The notes beneath the pieces were generated by a model. The model was not told where the DNA came from. It was given only the letters and a program-made list of their open reading frames with translations, and did not search any database. Positions 25,795-33,639 of a stretch of DNA of 33,639 bases are shown piece after piece. The position numbers and the translations under genes were made by a program. The number at the start of each line of letters is the position of its first letter. The first letter of the stretch is position 1. This DNA is from Acidihalobacter prosperus (GTDB taxonomy: Bacteria; Pseudomonadota; Gammaproteobacteria; DSM-5130; Acidihalobacteraceae), in the NCBI RefSeq assembly GCF_000754095.2, contig NZ_JQSG02000003.1:713402-747040 (forward strand), written 5' to 3'.

Positions 25795-25869
25795 GGTTCT
25801 CACAGCATACAACGCACGAAAACTTTCTCCTGAAAGCTGCAATTTCAATATCCGATACTGAGAGAACCG

Positions 25870-28349
25870 ATGAACTTGAAACTAAAGCCAGAGACGAATT
25901 ATATGTCGCTACAGATCGGCGTGGAAGGCATGACCTGCGCCTCCTGCAGCGCGCGCGTCGAACGGGGATTGCGGAAATTGCCTGGCGTAGCCGAAGCCAA
26001 TGTGAATCTTGCTACTGAGCGCGCGGAAGTGCGTTTCGATCCTCAGCGACTCACTCCGGCTCGGGTCGTGGATGCGATTCACGAGACTGGCTATACGCCA
26101 GTGAGCGGCGAGGTTGATCTGGAAATCGAAGGTATGACCTGCGCCTCCTGCGTAGGACGGGTTGAACGCGCATTGAAGCGAACACGCGGCGTGTTGGATG
26201 CCAGGGTGAACCTCGCCACTGAGCATGCACACGTGCAATACCTGCCTGCCATGATCGATCCTGAGTCGCTTGCCGCAGCCGTGGACGAAGCCGGCTACAC
26301 TGCGCATCCCTTGAATGGGACCGATGTGGCGGATACGAACAAGCGGCGTGCTTCCCTGCGCGCCATGGGGCGAGATGTAGCCATTGCTGCAGGCCTTGCC
26401 GCGATCATCCTGATGCTGTCTATGGGAAGCACCTTCATCCCGGTCTTCAATCGCGCGTTGCAAACGGCAAGTCCATTCCCACATTTCTGGGATTGGGTGC
26501 AGTGGCTATTCGCCACGGTAGTACTATTCGGCCCTGGACTGCGTTTTTTCCGCCCTGGCTGGATTGCCTATCGGCATCTGTCACCAGACATGAATTCGCT
26601 GGTTGCCACCGGCACCGGCGCAGCTTGGGTTTATAGTACGTTGGTGCTACTGGCCCCAACACTCTTCCCAGCGGCAGCACGGCACGTGTACTTTGACTCT
26701 GCGGCAGTAGTGATCGCCGCGGTCTTGTTCGGGAAATATCTGGAAGAATTGGCTAAGGGCCGCACCTCCTCTGCGATCCGCAAGTTGCTAGGCTTACAAG
26801 CCAAAGCTGCGCGTCGACTGGAAGCCGACGGATCTGAAGTTGAGGTACCAATGGCACAACTGCGCATCGGCGACCGCGTGGCAGTGCGTCCGGGTGAGCG
26901 CATTCCGCTGGACGGGCAAGTGGTCGAAGGCCATGCCCATGTGGACGAATCCATGCTCACCGGTGAACCTTTGCCGATTGCCAAGGGCGTGGACGACTAC
27001 GTTGTAGGCGGCACTGTGAACCGGGACGGGCGACTGGTGATCAAGGCCACCTCGGTAGGCCGTGACACCGTACTGGCGCAGATTATCAAACTGGTGGAAA
27101 GCGCGCAGACGGGCAAACTGCCGATCCAAGGGGTAGCCGACCGCGTGGTACGCATATTCTCGCCAGTGGTGATCGCCATCGCGCTCGTCACCTTCAGTGT
27201 ATGGCTGCTACTCGGCGCGAACATCAGCGTGGCACTGGTTTCCGCTGTGGCGGTTTTGGTGGTGGCCTGCCCTTGCGCCATGGGCTTGGCCACGCCAGCG
27301 GCGATCATGGTAGGCACCGGGCGCGCGGCGGAACTGGGTGTGCTGTTTCGCAAGGGCGATGCGCTGGAGACACTCTCGCGCGTCGATACCATTCTGTTCG
27401 ACAAAACCGGTACTCTGACCGAAGGTCGGCCATCGCTGGGCGCTGTCGAAGGGCGGCAGACCGATGAGGCCCTGCGTCTGGCCGCAGCGCTGGAAGCAGC
27501 CTCTGAGCATCCGCTGGCACGGGCCATCGTCGAGGCAGCCAAGGAACGCCAACTCGCCCCCCCTCTGTTGAAGACTTCCAGGCCGTGGCCGGCTATGGCA
27601 TCGAGGGGGTGATCGAAGGTCGGCGCATTCTGGTCGGCGCACGGCGCTTCATGGAACGCGAAGGTGTGGAAACTGGCGCGTTCGTCGCGCGGGCTTCGGA
27701 ACTGGAGGCAGAAGGCAGTACCGTCGTGTTCGTTGCCGCCGACAGTCAGGCGCTGGGAATACTTGCCATTACCGACCGCATTAAACCCGAGGCGCGTGCG
27801 CTGGTAGATGCCTTGCGCCAACGGGGTCTGCGCGTGGCTATGGTCACCGGCGATGCGCGCCGCACCGCTGAGGCGGTGGCCGCCAGACTTGCCATAGAAG
27901 ATGTCCATGCGGAAGTTCTGCCGCAGGACAAGGCCAAGGTGGTCACCGAACTGCAAGAGACCGGCCGACGTATGGCTTTCGTCGGAGATGGGATCAATGA
28001 CGCCCCGGCATTGGCGCAGGCCGACGTCGGCATCGCTCTGGCAAGCGGCACCGACATCGCCATCGAGGCGGCAGATGTGACCCTGACCCGTGGAAAGCTT
28101 GGCGAAGTAGTCACTGCACTGGACGCGGCACGCAAAACCCTGAGCAACATCCGCGGCAATCTGTTCTGGGCTTTTTTCTACAACATTCTACTAATCCCGA
28201 TCGCCGCCGGCGTGGCCACGCCCATCGGTATCCATCTCAACCCCATGCTGGCCGGCGTCGCCATGGGTCTGTCCTCGATCTTCGTGCTCGGCAACAGTCT
28301 ACGCCTGAAGCGCCTACGCGCATGGCGGATCGCGGCGGCAGCCGCATAG
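25870..28349 (+). pseudogene. copA: Copper-exporting P1B-type ATPase, frameshifted
   Basis: It encodes a Cu(I)-ATPase of about 825 residues in two frames. Two N-terminal HMA domains each carry GMTCASC (about residues 20 and 90). Then come the membrane region, the TGE actuator loop (MLTGEPLPI), the intramembrane [14 protein letters not shown], the phosphorylation site [18 protein letters not shown] (nucleotide site), and GDGINDAPALAQADVGIALA. After LAPP the frame breaks at a run of seven C (27557-27563). Adding one C would restore [20 protein letters not shown] and an intact gene ending at 28349. As given, frame 1 stops at 27612. The lesion could be a real inactivation, a slippage switch or a sequencing error. 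ATG 25870 lies about 75 bp after a CueR-type promoter. Confidence 0.88.
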
Positions 28350-28382
28350 TTCAACAATCCATTGCAAAAAGGAGGGGGCACC

Positions 28383-28781
28383 ATGAGCAAAATCGTATTT
28401 TCCGTCACCAGTCCCGAGAATTACGTCACCGCTGTCGAGCACGTCACCGAGGCGCTCAAGAGTGAAGGCTTCGGCGTGCTCACCACCATCGATGTGTCCG
28501 CCACGCTGAAAGCCAAGCTCGGAGTGGAGCACAAGCCTTACGCCATTCTCGGCGCCTGCAATCCGCACTACGCCCACCAGGCACTGGAAGCCGTTCCGGA
28601 CATCGGCGTGCTGCTGCCCTGCAACGTCGTGGTGCGCGAGGAGGAGGACGGCCGCGTGAGCGTGGTGTTCATGGATCCCGAATCGGTGCTGGGCCTGATC
28701 GCCGATCCCGCCGTCGAGAAAGTTGGACATGAAGGGGCCGAGAAGTTGCAGCGCGTGGCCGAAGCCGTGGGCAAGGACTGA
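28383..28781 (+). CDS. DUF302 domain protein
   Basis: A 132-residue protein with the DUF302 core: ALKSEGFGVLTTIDVSATLK, then PYAILGACNPHYAHQALEAV and GVLLPCNVVVREEEDGRVSV, ending with VFMDPESVLGLI. DUF302 proteins are small, soluble and often sit beside metal-resistance or sulfur genes; the conserved Cys residues in LGACNP and LLPCNV suggest redox or metal chemistry, but no function is established that I can name. ATG 28383 is preceded by AGGAGGGGG. It follows copA by 33 bp and precedes copZ by 35 bp, so it belongs to the copper operon. Confidence 0.88.
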   Translation: MSKIVFSVTSPENYVTAVEHVTEALKSEGFGVLTTIDVSATLKAKLGVEHKPYAILGACNPHYAHQALEAVPDIGVLLPCNVVVREEEDGRVSVVFMDPESVLGLIADPAVEKVGHEGAEKLQRVAEAVGKD

Positions 28782-28816
28782 ACCTTTACCTCGTCCAGGA
28801 TACCCAGGAGACGCAC

Positions 28817-29023
28817 ATGAGCACAATCAATCTGAAGATCACCGGTATGACCTGCGAGCACTGCGTGCGCGCCGCCATCAAGGCGCTGGAAGGCGTGCCC
28901 GGCGTGGAAAAGGCCGAGGTCACCCTGACCCCGGGTGGTGCCGTGGTGCATGGCAAGGCCGACCCGCAACAACTGATCGCAGCGGTCAGAGAAGAAGGCT
29001 ACAACGCCGAAATGCGGGGCTAG
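28817..29023 (+). CDS. copZ: CopZ-like copper chaperone (HMA domain)
   Basis: A 68-residue stand-alone heavy-metal-associated domain: INLKITGMTCEHCVRAAIKA, then LEGVPGVEKAEVTLTPGGA. The metal site is MTCEHC; its C-E-H-C form differs from the CASC of the copA domains. CopZ proteins carry Cu(I) in the cytoplasm and deliver it to CopA or to the regulator. AGGAG precedes the ATG. It lies between DUF302 and a glutaredoxin-like gene in the copA operon. Another soft metal is possible, but the context makes copper most likely. Confidence 0.88.
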   Translation: MSTINLKITGMTCEHCVRAAIKALEGVPGVEKAEVTLTPGGAVVHGKADPQQLIAAVREEGYNAEMRG

Positions 29024-29026
29024 ATC

Positions 29027-29266
29027 ATGACCAATGTCCTGCTCTACACCAGCCCGGGCTGCCCGGACTGCGCCGCCGTCAAACGCTATCTCGAAGTGCG
29101 CGGGGTTGCCTTCGAGGAACGCGACGTGACCCTGCCGTGCGTGGCCGAGGAGGCCAAATCCCGCTACGGCGTGCGCGTCGCGCCAATCACTGTGATCGGC
29201 GAGAAAGTGCTATACGGCACCTTCGCCGACCAGAAACCGCGGCTCGATGCCGCACTCGGCGACTGA
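29027..29266 (+). CDS. Glutaredoxin-like protein
   Basis: A 79-residue thioredoxin-fold protein: LLYTSPGCPDCAAVKRYLEV carries the CPDC redox motif, and GVRVAPITVIGEKVLYGTFA has the cis-proline (AP) and the glutathione-side strand. This resembles NrdH/glutaredoxin-family proteins of about 75-80 residues. A third Cys is in TLPCVAEE. It starts 3 nt after copZ, so the two are coupled; a role in keeping copper-ligating cysteines reduced is inferred, not shown. Confidence 0.85.
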   Translation: MTNVLLYTSPGCPDCAAVKRYLEVRGVAFEERDVTLPCVAEEAKSRYGVRVAPITVIGEKVLYGTFADQKPRLDAALGD

Positions 29267-29596
29267 ACGCCGCCTCATCGAGAGGAAAATGGAACTGAAC
29301 AGGAAATTCATTGAACGATTTACGCTGGCCGCCACCTGCGTCGCGCTCGCTGTCCCGCCTGCCTTTGATTAGGGCATGATAGGCTCGGTCAACAACCACC
29401 CCGTGACCCCGAAATGGAGCGGTGCAACCCGGGCATCCCGACACCGCCTTCGAAGTGCGCGGCATCACCAATCCGACTCTGGTGGTGCCGGCCGGCGCGA
29501 CCGCGCATCTCAATCTCGTCAACATGGACTGCGGCAACAACATGGAACACGGCGTTATTATCACCCGGGTACCGCCGCCGTATCAGCGTAACCTCA

Positions 29597-29599
29597 GGA
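29597..29599 (+). repeat. 3-bp target-site duplication (left), GGA
   Basis: GGA directly before the IS3-family end TGTAGTGG; its partner is 30836-30838. Confidence 0.85.
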
Positions 29600-30835
<1,236 letters not shown>

Positions 30836-30838
30836 GGA
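30836..30838 (+). repeat. 3-bp target-site duplication (right), GGA
   Basis: GGA directly after the IS3-family end CCACTACA; partner of 29597-29599. Confidence 0.85.
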
Positions 30839-31062
30839 TGCCGACCGGCACCGGGCTGGCCGGTATCGCGCCACCGATTCCCTGGCGCAGCAAGAAAGAC
30901 CTGAGTCAGTCCCTGTTCGCTGCCTGCCGGCCCCCTTTCACCACGTCAGGGCATGCCGAGAAAGACATGTGCGACAAGTTTGTGGTCATCGGATGAGGAT
31001 ACGAAGATGTTATATGGAAACGGTCTGGAAGGATTTTTTGGCGCAATGTGGGGGTACCGATC

Positions 31063-31266
31063 ATGGGATTTCTGATTATGCTGGCGGTGCTGGCCGCGGT
31101 GGTCTGGGTGGTCGTCGCGGTAGGGCGTTCGGCCTGGAAGGGGCGAGAAGCGCCACCGACGCTGCCGCGCCACGACAGCGCGCTAGAGGCGCTGCGCGAA
31201 CGCTACGCCCGCGGCGAGATCGACCGCGAGACCTTCGATCGTATGCGGCGCGATATTGAGCGCTGA
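31063..31266 (+). CDS. Small membrane-anchored SHOCT-domain protein
   Basis: A 67-residue protein: one membrane helix (MGFLIMLAVLAAVVWVVVAV), a short linker and a SHOCT motif (LEALRERYARGEIDRETFDR, about 43-62). SHOCT segments often end small metal- or stress-related membrane proteins and may mediate oligomerisation; the job here is unknown. GGGGG 8 nt upstream can serve as ribosome site. However, an ATG at 31007 with a better site (GAGGAT) opens MLYGNGLEGFFGAMWG, which would run into this frame if one G were added to the G5 run at 31050-31054. So the present start may be the result of a frameshift. Confidence 0.7.
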   Translation: MGFLIMLAVLAAVVWVVVAVGRSAWKGREAPPTLPRHDSALEALRERYARGEIDRETFDRMRRDIER

Positions 31267-31290
31267 ACCGATACAATGAGATAACCCACC

Positions 31291-31560
31291 GTGCATCCAA
31301 GTATTCTGACATGGATCGCCTGGATCGCACTGGTTTCAGGCGTTGCAACGGCCATCGCCATCATTGCCGCCTTGCTCGTGCTACCCCCGTCGGCACGCCC
31401 CCAAAAAACCTTTGCCCAAGCAGCAAATCACCACACATTGGCAACGCATCGCATCAATTCCGTTACTTCCAAATGGCTAGATGCATCTCGACAAATGGAG
31501 ATAGCAACGATGGTTCAGAGAATATGCGGGTGGGGAAAACCAACAAAGAGAGAGATATAA
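31291..31560 (+). CDS. Small membrane protein, possible truncated DUF4396 remnant
   Basis: Starts at GTG 31291: MHPSILTWIAWIALVSGVAT, then AIAIIAALLV, a membrane helix, after which the chain (ARPQKTFAQAANHHTLATHR) is low-complexity and not protein-family-like. The first 30 residues resemble the N-terminus of DUF4396 membrane proteins, which frequently accompany multicopper oxidases. The conserved MWIMN.VWP region of that family is missing. No ribosome site stands out. It is probably a 5' gene fragment, and the last two thirds may be non-coding leader of the next oxidase. Confidence 0.35.
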   Translation: MHPSILTWIAWIALVSGVATAIAIIAALLVLPPSARPQKTFAQAANHHTLATHRINSVTSKWLDASRQMEIATMVQRICGWGKPTKREI

Positions 31561-31561
31561 C

Positions 31562-33181
31562 ATGACAACGCGCAAAGATATTGATCCTACAAGACGGCGA
31601 TTGCTTCAAGGTCTGGCAGCCGGTGGCGTACTAGCCATCGGGTTGGGATCGCGGTCGACGCGCGCGCAAGGAGGGATGATGGGCGGTTCCATGATGGAGC
31701 ACGCCACGATCAATGATACGACCGTGCCCGGCATCTTCTCGCGCCCGCTGCCGGTGCCGCCCCAACTTCATGGGAAGGCCGACGCGCGGAGCGTGTTGCA
31801 CTATGCGCTGCGCGCGGGCGGCGGTCACAGCAAGCTGGTCGACGGCGTACGCACGCTCACTTGGGGCTACAACGGCGCGCTACTCGGCCCCACCCTGAGA
31901 GTGCCACGCGGCAAACCCTTGCAAATGTGGATCGCCAACGGCCTTGGTGTATCTACAACCTTGCACTGGCACGGTGCCCAGGTGCCAGGAGAAGTGGACG
32001 GCGGGCCGCACAATCTGATCACGCCCGGTGCCGTCTGGACACCGGCCCTCACGCTGGACCAACCGGCCGGCACGCTGTGGTATCACCCCCATCCCGACAC
32101 CTACACCGGCCCGCAGGTGTATGCCGGGCTGGCGGGCTTCCTGCTGATCGATGATGGCGAGGATGAGCGGCTCGGACTGCCGCACACCTACGGCGTGGAC
32201 GACATCCCGCTGGCCATCCAGGATCGGCGATTGGACGGTTCGGGGAGGCTCGTCTACATGAATCGGATGCCGGACATGATGGGCATGAAGGGCGACCGCT
32301 TTCTGGTCAACGGCGTTGAGCAGCCCTATGCGCAAGTCCCGGCCGGCTGGCTGCGACTCCGCCTACTTAACGGTTCGAACGCGCGCATCTACAATTTGGC
32401 CTTCGCCGATGACCGTGAATTCCATGTGATCGCCGGCGACGCCGGACTGTTGGAGCAACCAGTAGCGTTGCGCAGCCTACTGCTGGCCCCGGCTGAGCGG
32501 GCCGAGATATTAGTGGACCTGCGCCTCGAGCAGGGGCGGTCGCTGGTTTTGCGCAGCGATTCCAGTGCAGCGGTACCCGATCTCTACCGCATGCCCATGG
32601 CCGCCGATGCCTACGACCGCGGGCGTTTCGATCTGCTGCAACTGCGCGTGGGCTCGCCATCGGGTCAGACTACCCATCTACCCGCGCGGCTGATCGCCGC
32701 GCCGACCTTGCTTGCGGATGGTCCAAAACACGACTTCACGTTGAACGGCATGATGGGCATGATGGGCATGATGGGCGGAGGTTTCGGTGGTGGCCGCACG
32801 GCGGATGGCCCGGGCGGCATGAGCATGGGCATCGGCGGACGGGATCTGTTTGCCATCGATGGGCACTATATGCGCATGGACGTCATCGACCTGAAAACAC
32901 CGCTCGGGCGCACTGCACATTGGCGCGTGCGCAACAGTAGCACCATGGCGCACCCCTTCCATGTGCATGGTACCTCGTTCCTCATCCGCAGCCGCAACGG
33001 AAACCCACCGTCGGCGCACGAGAGTGGCTGGAAGGATGTGGTACTAGTGCGCCGTGGCGAGACCGTAGAGCTGCTCGCGCCCTTCCATCATCGCGCCGAC
33101 GCCAAGCACCCTTACATGTATCACTGCCATATCCTAGAACACGAGGATAACGGCATGATGGGACAGTTCACGGTAACCTAA
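31562..33181 (+). CDS. CueO-like Met-rich multicopper oxidase
   Basis: A 539-residue three-domain oxidase with a Tat signal (PTRRRLLQGLAAGGVLAIGL). All four copper motifs are intact: TTLHWHGAQVPG, LWYHPHPDTYTGPQ, MAHPFHVHGTSF, and YMYHCHILEHEDNGMM with the type 1 Cys, His and Met. A Met- and Gly-rich insertion before the last domain (NGMMGMMGMMGGGFGGG, around 32740-32790) and the Met-rich start of the mature protein (GGMMGGSMMEH) match CueO/CopA-type periplasmic cuprous oxidases, where such segments bind extra Cu(I). It oxidises Cu(I) to the less toxic Cu(II). GAGAGAG lies 7 nt before ATG 31562. It closes the copper cluster. Unlike the oxidase at 23731-25056, its type 1 site is C-terminal. 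Confidence 0.92.
   Translation: MTTRKDIDPTRRRLLQGLAAGGVLAIGLGSRSTRAQGGMMGGSMMEHATINDTTVPGIFSRPLPVPPQLHGKADARSVLHYALRAGGGHSKLVDGVRTLTWGYNGALLGPTLRVPRGKPLQMWIANGLGVSTTLHWHGAQVPGEVDGGPHNLITPGAVWTPALTLDQPAGTLWYHPHPDTYTGPQVYAGLAGFLLIDDGEDERLGLPHTYGVDDIPLAIQDRRLDGSGRLVYMNRMPDMMGMKGDRFLVNGVEQPYAQVPAGWLRLRLLNGSNARIYNLAFADDREFHVIAGDAGLLEQPVALRSLLLAPAERAEILVDLRLEQGRSLVLRSDSSAAVPDLYRMPMAADAYDRGRFDLLQLRVGSPSGQTTHLPARLIAAPTLLADGPKHDFTLNGMMGMMGMMGGGFGGGRTADGPGGMSMGIGGRDLFAIDGHYMRMDVIDLKTPLGRTAHWRVRNSSTMAHPFHVHGTSFLIRSRNGNPPSAHESGWKDVVLVRRGETVELLAPFHHRADAKHPYMYHCHILEHEDNGMMGQFTVT
32750..32776 (+). repeat. Three tandem 9-bp repeats ATGATGGGC
   Basis: Three exact copies in the oxidase gene encode the MMG triplets of the Met-rich loop. 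Copy number could vary by slippage without breaking the frame. Confidence 0.85.
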
Positions 33182-33210
33182 GCAGCGTGTTTTACAGGCA
33201 TTGGTTATGC

Positions 33211-33228
33211 TAGTGTCTGCTCACACTA
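33211..33228. terminator. Weak inverted repeat after the CueO-like gene
   Basis: TAGTGT (33211-33216), loop CTGCTC, ACACTA (33223-33228), 30 bp past the oxidase stop. The stem is short and no T tract follows, so terminator function is only possible. Confidence 0.3.
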
Positions 33229-33233
33229 ATGAG

Positions 33234-33639
<406 letters not shown>

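Noticed and set aside
25655-25861. 68-codon plus-strand frame before copA
   Set aside because: It covers both CueR-like promoters and has no ribosome site or similarity; better read as regulatory DNA.
27557-27563. Programmed ribosomal frameshift as in E. coli copA
   Set aside because: The E. coli event is near the first metal-binding domain and makes a chaperone-sized product; here the break is late in the ATPase and lacks a comparable slippery site with stimulator.
28723-29298. 191-codon frame across copZ and the glutaredoxin-like gene
   Set aside because: Arg/Gly-rich shadow overlapping two clear small genes in another frame.
32750-32776. Short tandem repeats as a CRISPR-like or regulatory array
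   Set aside because: They are in frame within the Met-rich loop of the oxidase; no spacers. No CRISPR array was seen anywhere in the window.

Overview
The window looks like accessory-rich chromosome of a sulfur-metabolising, metal-stressed, probably acidophilic gammaproteobacterium. An Acidihalobacter- or Acidithiobacillus-like organism would fit; this is inferred from gene content (assimilatory APS-reductase route, DoxD-like protein, wreck of a rusticyanin-like cupredoxin, three copper-handling loci), and no rRNA or tRNA is present to anchor it. Base composition is patchy. The cys operon is uniformly GC-rich, whereas about 5.6-7.7 kb and 20.6-25.9 kb are clearly more AT-rich, which suggests separate acquisition.

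Layout. (1) 1-5.6 kb: the tail of a helicase, a decayed gene, a large UPF1-like SF1 helicase on the minus strand, and a DUF1778/GNAT (TacA/TacT-type) toxin-antitoxin pair behind a palindromic operator. (2) 5.6-8.3 kb: an Aer-like PAS chemoreceptor and a wrecked IS256-family transposase. (3) 8.3-17.6 kb: a complete assimilatory sulfate reduction locus. cysB is divergent from an operon of TauE/SafE permease, cysH (4Fe-4S APS reductase), cysJ, cysI, a 1-Cys peroxiredoxin, cysG and sat, with several overlapping stops and starts. The predicted flow is sulfate to APS (Sat), sulfite (CysH), sulfide (CysJI), with CysG making the siroheme for CysI. (4) 17.6-20.6 kb: nested mobile DNA. A TnpB tail is cut by an IS3-family element, whose orfB is itself split exactly inside its DDE-motif codons by an IS110-family element with a frameshifted recombinase. 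(5) 20.6-25.6 kb, minus strand: an orphan Phd/YefM-like antitoxin, then an AT-rich operon of small exported Cys protein, two-domain multicopper oxidase, outer-membrane barrel, DoxX/DoxD-like membrane protein and lipoprotein. (6) 25.6-33.2 kb, plus strand: copper export and handling. copA (single-base frameshift in a C tract), DUF302, copZ, glutaredoxin-like protein, a rusticyanin-like pseudogene broken by an IS3 insertion with a 3-bp duplication, a SHOCT protein, and a Tat-exported Met-rich CueO-like oxidase. (7) The end holds an internally deleted IS3-family remnant.

The most informative non-coding signal lies between the two copper operons (25.68-25.79 kb). Two nearly identical 22-bp dyads each sit in a promoter with a 20-bp spacer, the hallmark of MerR/CueR control, and the promoters point away from each other. 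This ties copA and the two-domain oxidase operon into one probable copper regulon, although no cueR gene is in the window. That oxidase has its only type 1 copper site in the N-terminal domain, and its operon partners form a combination I do not recognise as a described system; it is the best candidate here for something new.
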